Part shown: positions 10,701 to 14,228 of the stretch, in pieces
Layout of the letters: the number at the start of each line of letters is the position of its first letter
Numbering within the stretch: the stretch's first letter is position 1
Source of the DNA: a virus
IMG/VR virus record: IMGVR_UViG_3300042339_001135
Span: 1 to 24,236 of that record
Strand: one strand, 5' to 3'
Length of the DNA: 24,236 nt
Notes under the pieces: generated by a model
The model's input: the letters and a program-made list of their open reading frames with translations, nothing else
What the model was told of the DNA's origin: nothing
The model's database searches: none
Position numbers and translations under genes: made by a program

Positions 10701-12183
10701 TGGTGCCGGTTCATCTGGAACTTCTGGAACTTCTGGTACCTCTGGAACATCTGGAGTTGATGGAACATTCTTTGGCAGTAGTGGTACTAGTGGTGAAAGT
10801 GGAACTAATGGAACTTCTGGAACATCTGGAATAGAAGGTACATCTGGTACTAGTGGAACTTCTGGGTTAGACGGAACATTCTTTGGTAGTAGTGGAACGA
10901 GTGGTTTAATTGGAACGGACGGAACATCCGGAACATCGGGGGCCAGTGGTTCATCTGGAACATCTGGCACATCAGGAACTTCAGGATTTGACGGAACATT
11001 CTTTGGTAGTAGCGGAACATCAGGAACTTCTGGTACTTCTGGTACATCGGGAGTTAGTGGCTCATCTGGTACATCGGGTACTTCTGGAACATCTGGTGTT
11101 AATGGTACAATGTTTGGTAGTAGTGGAACTTCTGGTACATCCGGTACATCGGGAACTTCTGGTGAAAATGGTAGCAGTGGCACATCCGGTACATCTGGAA
11201 CATCTGGTGTTAATGGTACAATGTTTGGAAGTAGTGGTACGAGTGGAGAGAGTGGTACATCGGGAACATCTGGAGAAAATGGAACAAATGGAGTTAATGG
11301 TACATCAGGAACTTCTGGAACTTCTGGAACATCTGGTGTTAATGGTACAATGTTTGGAAGTAGTGGTACATCGGGTTCAAATGGTGCTACGGGTACAGCT
11401 GGCGCAGATGGTTCTTCGGGAACTTCTGGAACAAACGCTCCGGGATTTTCATCCGGAACTTCGGGAACTTCTGGGGTAAGTGGTAGTAGTGGTAGTAATG
11501 GTGCAGCTGGTACATCTGGAACAAACGCACCAGGATTTTCATCTGGCACAAGCGGTACAAGTGGTGCAAGTGGTTCGGCAGGAACTTCCGGAACAAACGC
11601 TCCGGGATTTTCATCTGGTACATCAGGAACTTCTGGAATTAACGGAACCGGTGGAAGCGGAGGAACGAGTGGTACATCTGTTCCTGGTGTAACATCGGGA
11701 ACATCGGGTACTAACGGATTCCCAGTTACGGGAACAACTAATAATGGAGTACTTACTTATATAGATAGTCCAGTTGGTTCTCAAGTAGAATCTAATTTAA
11801 CGTTTGATGGTACTAATTTATCTGTAACGGGAAATATAGTATCTTCTACCTATATAAGTTCTACAACATTTAGAGAAACATATTCAGACCAAGGAACTGG
11901 AGGAAGCATAACATTTGACCTATCAACTGCAAATAACTTTAGAAGACAATTTAATGGTACATCTACGATTGCATTTTCAAATCCACCAGTATCAAACGCA
12001 TTTGGGTTTACTTTAGTGGTTGTAAATGCGGGCTCATATTCTATAACATGGCCAGCTGAAATTGATTGGGTAGGCGGAATTGCTCCTATATTAACATCAT
12101 CCGGTGTAGATGTTTTAGTATTCTATACTTATAATGGTGGTGGTTCGTATTACGGATTTGTAACCGGTAAAAATTTAAGTTAA
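1789..12183 (+). CDS. Giant tail fibre / adhesin with cupredoxin-like domains and Gly-Thr-Ser stalk
   Basis: A 3464-residue fibre protein, far longer than T4 gp37 (about 1000 residues). Order of parts: a short unique N terminus (1-70), probably the particle-attachment end; about 23 alternating fibre repeats (about 70-1920) of the form GSGxGLFDIPxSAL ... SGSVTASVSPxxGFRV; two cupredoxin-like domains set among them (579-683 and 1181-1286); a beta domain with IVHNLEILYPMVQVYATG (about 1955-2020), a type common in phage fibres; a linker with SSYALTASYALNA-type repeats (about 2040-2190); a Gly-Thr-Ser triplet tract (2253-3309); and a C-terminal tip (about 3346-3464) with SITFDLSTANNF and WPAEIDWVGG, which resembles fibre tips of other phages. 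There is no S74 domain, in contrast to the second giant at 14229. No signal peptide or membrane helix is seen. The start is the ATG 19 bases after a promoter-like box. It most likely forms a long trimeric fibre contacting the host or environmental surfaces; trimerisation is inferred. Confidence 0.88.
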   Translation: MAISNLLTGRVRVVSPKNVTSDRYQFLDLSQAEPNLGVPPFSASLLTNPAIIVSDDQGNRGFAKKLFLEEFSGSFSGSFQGDGSKLTNVPSVVAPFIASGSATASFKSNGLNVNTDTIIEGNLYVSKSIIADQLIVNVISSSIIYSSGSNIFGNTNDNIQQFTGSVRIESELIGNNITGSSFTGSFTGSFFGDGTNLFNLPKATRLASGSITASVSPDTGFVVLSEISGSTFTGSLFVSGNITIPSGSGYFSGSGEGLFNIPESALSFSPYKIVSGSVTASVSPNFGFRVESQESGSQFTGSLFVSGTVSASLFRGDGSGLFNIPALTSTLIASGSATASISPNKGFEVNTAATINDFLIVTGSGIFKSTVTASMFSGSGRGLFDIPRSALTPDALTATIIATGSVTASVSPQYGFRVESSLSGSQFTGSLFVSGGNIQVATGSFFSGSGRGLFDIPLSALASQVLLTTVIASGSVSASVAPNTGFVVTSINSGSTFTGSLFVSGNVELFTGSFSGSGDKLFNIPISALRDLDLSRISSGSVTASISPDYGFRVNTFSTFSGSMIISASTAYYPPESLNTVFNVTNDSSAAYRFNGDSINQNPTLTLVRGVTYTFNLNASGHPFYIKTTQSSGTGNTYDTGVTNNGIDSGTLTFNVPPNAPDTLYYNCQFHLSMGGVINIVDAILQRAPEVKIIGDVIISGSLNISKPAIFKTTVSASMFTGSGAGLYDIPRSAFTGDSSRIASGSITASVAPDYGFKVEAGNVGSQFTGSVDISGSLRARTIISNEISGSDISGSFQGDGSRLTGIVVPPPVATAIVSGSVTASVAPDKGFILTSVDFGSTLIGNVTISGSLFISGSRGVELSTGSFSGSGARLFDIPRSALTPDALLTTEIKSGSVTASVAPNSGFVVTSINSGSTFYGELRVITGSSFSGSGAKLFDIPISALSNLDTSKIFSGSATASISPNRGFEVFAAVSNFSGSISASVFSGSGKGLFDIPQSALSSEVFRITSGSVTASVSPNFGFVVNSFQSGSSFSGSILIDSSSFIFSEGTYLRNIPRSALTQDALISTEIKSGSVTASVAPDYGFRVISIESGSQFSGSLFVSGGYIRVETGSFFSGSGEGLSNIPESALSFKINRIASGSATASIAPDYGLRVNTFSTISGSFIVSSSARVIPDYEIDKVFIVTNDGSGLYNISNKLVSGSNPTLTLVRNVNYTFNVNASGHPFWIKTVNSTGTSNAYTTWVDNNGEDVGNVTFLVSGSAPDTLYYNCQLHSSMAGTINVVDALYIPAEIKLIGNTKVEGNLTASMFSGSGRGLFDIPFANITGDAFRIASGSVTASVAPDFGFRVASFESGSDFSGSIRIDSASFIYSEGTYLRNIPRAALTEDALVSSEIKSGSVTASVSPVYGFRVITPFTSSFDEFSNIFTASIASQFTGSVDISGSLFISDISGGLFINSSSFIYAEGTYLRNIPKSALTQDALISTEIKSGSVTASVSPDYGFNVITPFTGSEVGSRFTGSVEVSGSIRATEYIYGDGRFITNVQAAAAPLIASGSATASVTSGEIFQVVTTKLGEQIGSEFTGSIEVSGSVVVKDYIFGDGRYITNVFAQAAPFIASGSATASVSSGRRFIVKTNETGSLIGSEFTGSIEVSGSIKASTFLFGDGRFITNVQASAAPLIASGSATASVTSGEIFQVITAVSSGSYQSQFTSSVAISGSITASLYYGDGGGLFNIPPDAIENLELEKINSGSGTAIIDPTKLSVNVPITAALYIGDGGGLFNIPANALQDLKLDRIISGSVQAVISPNKGFEIGTRTFVSGNLSVSGGLFVTGGNVLLSSGSTYYGDGSGLTNINIANLSFETFLLKSGSATASISPNNGFVVNTSSFVWGDSYVDRNLRANSITGSSYIFSPLISGSFLGTYNFQGLGPTASVEYDILRYDENRGYFIPQPETSLTETVSFNNASEITIVHNLEILYPMVQVYATGSEAQIIPSTVESIDENTIKITFSGLTSGHAVIGSGGSLVNGTIPGDRVIGNVLSASYAVRAGVAESIVGFNSASLAALGDLENFVRNSQTASMSVFRAVSSSYALTASYALNAGQGGGTELFIYQTSSLVKAQVGKIHFTGSGVNVISSGSDGVLVTILGGGGGAGAGDLLSSQTSSMSVLFAQTASLAFTASYALYALNAEGVNTASFLQVNKDSNINANLTISGSLGVSGSVLIGTLVSGSSENVVVWNSSTKKLETRNIAGVQGSSGLDGSAGTSGTEGSAGTSGTSGTSGTEGSAGTSGTSGTSGSEGSSGTSGTEGSAGTSGTSGTSGTSGTSGTTGSEGTSGTSGTSGTTGSDGTSGTSGTSGTEASAGTSGTSGTSGTSGSEGSSGTSGTSGTSGSSGTSGTSGTSGTSGTSGTAGTSGTSGSTGSSGSSGTSGTSGTSGTSGSEGSSGTSGTSGTSGTSGTSGTGGSSGTSGTSGSTGTAGSAGTSGTSGTSGTSGTSGTSGGAGTDGTSGTSGTSGTSGENGSSGTSGTSGTAGTSGSDGISGSSGTSGTSGTSGSAGSSGTSGTTGSAGSSGTSGSSGTSGTSGSEGSSGTSGTSGTSGTSGTTGSDGTSGTSGTSGSAGSSGTSGTSGTTGSDGTSGTSGTTGSDGTSGTSGTSGSDGTSGTSGTSGTTGSAGTSGTSGTSGSDGTSGTSGSDGTSGTSGTSGVGTDGTSGTSGTSGIDGSSGTSGSDGTSGTSGTSGTSGTNGSEGTSGTSGINGTSGTSGTNGTSGTSGTDGTSGTSGTNGSEGTSGTSGIDGSSGTSGTNGSSGTSGSDGTSGTSGTSGSGGTSGTSGTSGIDGTYFGSSGTSGISGTDGTSGTSGIDGTSGTSGTSGIDGTFFGSSGTSGINGTDGTSGTSGSDGTSGTSGTSGTSGTSGVDGTMFGSSGTSGTSGESGTSGTSGVGTDGTSGTSGTSGADGTFFGTSGTSGADGSSGTSGAGSSGTSGTSGTSGTSGVDGTFFGSSGTSGESGTNGTSGTSGIEGTSGTSGTSGLDGTFFGSSGTSGLIGTDGTSGTSGASGSSGTSGTSGTSGFDGTFFGSSGTSGTSGTSGTSGVSGSSGTSGTSGTSGVNGTMFGSSGTSGTSGTSGTSGENGSSGTSGTSGTSGVNGTMFGSSGTSGESGTSGTSGENGTNGVNGTSGTSGTSGTSGVNGTMFGSSGTSGSNGATGTAGADGSSGTSGTNAPGFSSGTSGTSGVSGSSGSNGAAGTSGTNAPGFSSGTSGTSGASGSAGTSGTNAPGFSSGTSGTSGINGTGGSGGTSGTSVPGVTSGTSGTNGFPVTGTTNNGVLTYIDSPVGSQVESNLTFDGTNLSVTGNIVSSTYISSTTFRETYSDQGTGGSITFDLSTANNFRRQFNGTSTIAFSNPPVSNAFGFTLVVVNAGSYSITWPAEIDWVGGIAPILTSSGVDVLVFYTYNGGGSYYGFVTGKNLS
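3523..3837 (+). other. Cupredoxin-like domain 1 within the giant fibre
   Basis: Residues 579-683. The stretch NPTLTLVRGVTYTFN, the histidine in ASGHPFYIKT (His622) and the loop YYNCQFHLSMGG (Cys668, His671, Met674) match a type-1 copper protein fold. The loop spacing Cys-x2-His-x2-Met equals that of amicyanin, and the 46-residue gap from first His to Cys is close to plastocyanin (47). All four ligands are present. Related domains occur, as I recall, in marine phage virion proteins; copper binding there is not something I can confirm. Confidence 0.78.
5329..5646 (+). other. Cupredoxin-like domain 2 within the giant fibre
   Basis: Residues 1181-1286, a diverged duplicate of the domain at 3523. 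It keeps NPTLTLVR, NASGHPFWIKT (His1225) and YYNCQLHSSMAG (Cys1271, His1274, Met1277), with the same 46-residue His-Cys spacing. Both copies follow an SGS-rich repeat and precede a stretch beginning (V/E)(K)(I/L)IG, so the domain and its flanks were probably duplicated together. Confidence 0.78.
7651..7842 (+). other. Small beta domain with IVHNLEILYPMVQVY motif
   Basis: Residues about 1955-2018 of the giant fibre. The pattern of an Ile-x-His-Asn-Leu strand, a Pro-x-Val-Gln-Val-Tyr strand, IIPSTVESIDENTIKITFS and a GHAVIG end recurs in many phage fibre and baseplate-associated proteins. It marks the end of the repeat region and the passage to the TASYA linker and the Gly-Thr-Ser tract. Boundaries are approximate. 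Confidence 0.55.
8545..11715 (+). repeat. Gly-Thr-Ser triplet tract, 1057 residues
   Basis: Residues 2253-3309 have glycine at almost every third position, mostly as Gly-Thr-Ser, with Gly-Ser-Glu, Gly-Ser-Asp, Gly-Ser-Ser, Gly-Ser-Ala and Gly-Ile-Asp variants. Proline is absent apart from three NAPGF inserts (bases 11431, 11521, 11593) and one SVPGV near the end. Basic residues are practically absent. Serine uses both TCN and AGT codons and third positions vary freely, so the DNA is much less repetitive than the protein. The antisense strand reads as an endless Pro-Glu/Asp-Val pattern, which is a by-product. Confidence 0.95.
10291..11361 (+). repeat. Ten spaced aromatic interruptions GT(F/M/Y)FGSSG
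   Basis: Within the last third of the triplet tract the sequence (D/N)GT(F/Y/M)FG(S/T)SG occurs ten times, starting (Thr codon) at 10291, 10402, 10531, 10648, 10765, 10876, 10996, 11107, 11218 and 11347. The spacing is 37-43 residues (37, 43, 39, 39, 37, 40, 37, 37, 43). Each insertion shifts the Gly register by one residue; the two 39-residue intervals also hold a Gly-x two-residue step (GVGTDG, GAGSSG) that shifts it back. Confidence 0.9.
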
Positions 12184-12190
12184 TAAAGTT

Positions 12191-13093
12191 ATGAGTATAT
12201 TTAGAAGATTGATATCATCAGATTCATCGCAAGTTTTTCCCTTTGTATTTAAAGTTACAACAACAACTGCAAGTACTGTATTTACGTGTCCTTTGATTGA
12301 TTATGGTGGATTGACACCATCGTTATATATAGATTGGGGTGATGGTAGTAGTTCTCCATTAATAACTGTATCGAATTCCGTAAATAGAATCCACACTTAT
12401 ACTAGTCCCGGAACATATAACGTAACTATAACTGGATTTATGCCAGGTTTTGCAGTAAATAATAATTCGGCAATTAGAACTCTTATAACTGAATTAGTTC
12501 AATGGGGAATTGTTGGATTAAGAAGTGTAAATTTTTATGGTTGTTCAAACTTAACAGCGATACCTGGAAGTGCATCATTGAGTGCAGTAGGTGGTTATAC
12601 TGGTTTAGATGAGATAGTTACTTTTTCTAATTTTATGAATGGTACTAGAATAACATCAATACCTTCGGATATATTTGATTATTCACCAAAAGCAACAACA
12701 TTTAGTAGTACATTTGCATCAATACCAACAATAACATCAATACCAACTGGATTATTTGATAATGTTCCTTTGGCAACATCATTTGCATCTTGTTTCTTTG
12801 CATGCCAAGCTCTAACAACAGTACCATTAACATTATTTGACCAAAATGTAAATGTGACGAGTTTTTCTGGAACATTTAGAAATTCTAGAGCAATAGTTGA
12901 TGTTTTACAATTTACATATAATACAGCAGTAACAACTTTTAGTAATTTATATAACATGAGTTCCACAACAAATGCTTTAACAGGTACCGCTCCTGAATTG
13001 TGGAATAGAGTACCTGCACCAGCTGGAACTGATGCATTTAATAATTGTACTGGATTAACAAATTTCGCATCAATACCTATAAACTTTAAATAA
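12191..13093 (+). CDS. PKD-like plus BspA-type leucine-rich repeat tail protein
   Basis: A 300-residue protein. Residues about 15-85 form a PKD-like beta domain: LYIDWGDGSS carries the WGDG signature and IHTYTSPGTYNVTITG the typical HxYxxPGxYxVxI strand. From about 100 on come irregular leucine-rich units of the BspA/DUF285 kind: VNFYGCSNLTAIPG, ITSIPSDIFDYSPKATTFSS, ITSIPTGLFDNVPLATSFAS, LTTVPLTLFDQNVNVTSFSG and FNNCTGLTNFASIP. The combination is known in phage tail and bacterial surface proteins that bind ligands or hosts. There is no signal peptide, in keeping with a virion part made in the cytoplasm. The gene starts 7 bases after the giant fibre stop and ends one base before the next gene, so it belongs to the same operon. 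It is likely an adhesin or fibre accessory; the target is unknown. Confidence 0.75.
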   Translation: MSIFRRLISSDSSQVFPFVFKVTTTTASTVFTCPLIDYGGLTPSLYIDWGDGSSSPLITVSNSVNRIHTYTSPGTYNVTITGFMPGFAVNNNSAIRTLITELVQWGIVGLRSVNFYGCSNLTAIPGSASLSAVGGYTGLDEIVTFSNFMNGTRITSIPSDIFDYSPKATTFSSTFASIPTITSIPTGLFDNVPLATSFASCFFACQALTTVPLTLFDQNVNVTSFSGTFRNSRAIVDVLQFTYNTAVTTFSNLYNMSSTTNALTGTAPELWNRVPAPAGTDAFNNCTGLTNFASIPINFK

Positions 13094-13094
13094 T

Positions 13095-13538
13095 ATGTAC
13101 TTACGAATTATAAACGATACGATTAATTATCCATATACTATTAACGAATTAAGAGGAGCATATCCAAATGTAAGTCTTCCTGCAACTATTACTGATGAAT
13201 CTTTAATTGAGTGGGATATGTATGTAGTTCAACCAACCCCAATACCAGTTGACTATACAAAAAATATTACGGAAGGAACTCCTACTTTAATTGATGGGTT
13301 TTATTATAAAAGTTGGGTAGAAACGGACGCTACATCAGAAGAAATTTCATATCGAATAGAAAATCAATGGGAAACAATACGAATTCAAAGAAATGAATTA
13401 TTGACAGAATGTGATTGGACACAATTATCTGATATCCCATCCGAAACAAAAGAGGCTTGGACACTATATAGACAAGCATTACGAAATATTACAACACAAT
13501 CCAATCCTTTTTCTATTAACTGGCCTGTGAAACCTTAA
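13095..13538 (+). CDS. Phage tail (fibre) assembly chaperone-like protein
   Basis: A 147-residue protein. The C-terminal part (about 95-147) shows RIQRNELLTECDWTQLSDIP, then a Trp-x2-Tyr-Arg-Gln-Ala-Leu-Arg helix and INWPVKP. This is the signature of the tail assembly chaperone family Pfam Phage_tail_APC: RxxRNxLLxxxDWTQxxD ... WxxYRQALRxI ... WPxxP. The N-terminal part (YPYTINELRGAYPNVSLPA, DESLIEWDMYVV, LIDGFYYKSW) resembles the usual partner domain in such proteins. It probably helps a fibre fold or assemble and need not be in the finished particle. It starts one base after the preceding TAA, indicating translational coupling with the PKD-LRR gene, and closes the first fibre operon. Confidence 0.8.
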   Translation: MYLRIINDTINYPYTINELRGAYPNVSLPATITDESLIEWDMYVVQPTPIPVDYTKNITEGTPTLIDGFYYKSWVETDATSEEISYRIENQWETIRIQRNELLTECDWTQLSDIPSETKEAWTLYRQALRNITTQSNPFSINWPVKP

Positions 13539-13552
13539 AAGGAAATTATTTT

Positions 13553-13561
13553 ATATTTATA
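13553..13561 (+). promoter_or_regulatory. Putative late promoter box ATATTTATA
   Basis: The nonamer lies in the 50-base gap after the chaperone-like gene, 27 bases before the ATG at 13589. It would start the second fibre operon (13589 to 22415). Confidence 0.5.
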
Positions 13562-13588
13562 CCTATAACAAAAAGTATATAGATATAG

Positions 13589-13867
13589 ATGATTATACAT
13601 AGTCCAATATTTTCGGGTTCAATTACACAAGCTTCATCTGCTTACGCAAATTTAAGTGGTTCATTTACGGGTTCTTTAACCGGTTCATTTAAGGGTACAA
13701 TTGATGTGCAACAAGCATCATTTGCTAACTTAGATGTAACTAATAGATTATCGGTTAGTGGTTCAATTAATATGACTGGTTCAATGAATTTGACTGCGGG
13801 TGGGTATTTAGTGGACGGTGTAAACGTATTAGATTCAGCAATAGCTTTTGCAATAGTATTAGGATAA
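13589..13867 (+). CDS. Small fibre-repeat-like protein
   Basis: A 92-residue protein with no known enzymatic motif. It is built of the same low-complexity language as the giant fibres: SGSFTGSLTGSFKGTIDVQQ, RLSVSGSINMTGSMNLTAGG, then a hydrophobic C-terminal end DSAIAFAIVLG. It may be a fibre connector, a short capping subunit, or a remnant of a fibre N terminus. It is the first gene after the box at 13553 and is followed after 12 A-rich bases by the next gene, so expression as a real protein is plausible. The function is unknown. Confidence 0.6.
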   Translation: MIIHSPIFSGSITQASSAYANLSGSFTGSLTGSFKGTIDVQQASFANLDVTNRLSVSGSINMTGSMNLTAGGYLVDGVNVLDSAIAFAIVLG

Positions 13868-13879
13868 AAATAAATAAAA

Positions 13880-14212
13880 ATGGCAAATACATTTAAAAAT
13901 AGTATAACAGGTTCAATCGGGACAAACGGTGTTAAAGTATATGAATCTCCAGCTGCAACTTCTGCAACAATAATCGGTGTGAATGTGGCAAATGCAGCAT
14001 CACAAAATATTTCAGTAAGTGTAATGATGCGAGATACTTCTGGAAATAAATGTGTATATTTGGTAAAGGATGCTTTGATAGTACAAGGTGGTTCAAATAT
14101 AATGGTAGGTGGTGAACAAAAGATTGTATTAGAAGCAACGGATTTTCTTTCGGTAACATCTTCGTTAGCAAATTCAGCAGATGTAATTGTTTCGGTATTA
14201 GAATTGACATAA
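13880..14212 (+). CDS. Small beta-sandwich virion protein
   Basis: A 110-residue protein of a compact all-beta type: VKVYESPAATSATIIGVNVA, then ISVSVMMRD, VYLVKDALIVQGGSNIMVGG, QKIVLEATDFLSVTSS, and the last strand DVIVSVLELT. Similar short proteins occur, from memory, near tail genes of marine phages, but I do not know a proven function. The two ends of the 305-residue protein at 805 appear to be the same fold split by an insert. The gene has an A-rich leader without Shine-Dalgarno, ends in TAA and is followed after 16 bases by the second giant fibre, so it is probably in one operon with it. It may be a decoration, fibre base or connector protein. Confidence 0.7.
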   Translation: MANTFKNSITGSIGTNGVKVYESPAATSATIIGVNVANAASQNISVSVMMRDTSGNKCVYLVKDALIVQGGSNIMVGGEQKIVLEATDFLSVTSSLANSADVIVSVLELT

Positions 14213-14228
14213 TAAAAAGATATATTAA

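Noticed and set aside
8157-11549. A 1130-codon open frame on the minus strand reading Pro-Glu/Asp-Val repeats
   Set aside because: It is the mirror of the Gly-Thr-Ser tract. In this frame the codons become GAN, GTN and CCN, which can never be stops whatever the third base, so openness carries no information. There is no independent start signal.
8545-11715. Bacteroidota O-glycosylation motif D-(S/T)-(A/I/L/V/M/T) along the stalk
   Set aside because: Acidic residues in the tract are followed by Gly (DG, EG), not by Ser or Thr, so the known motif is not met. Modification by another system stays possible.
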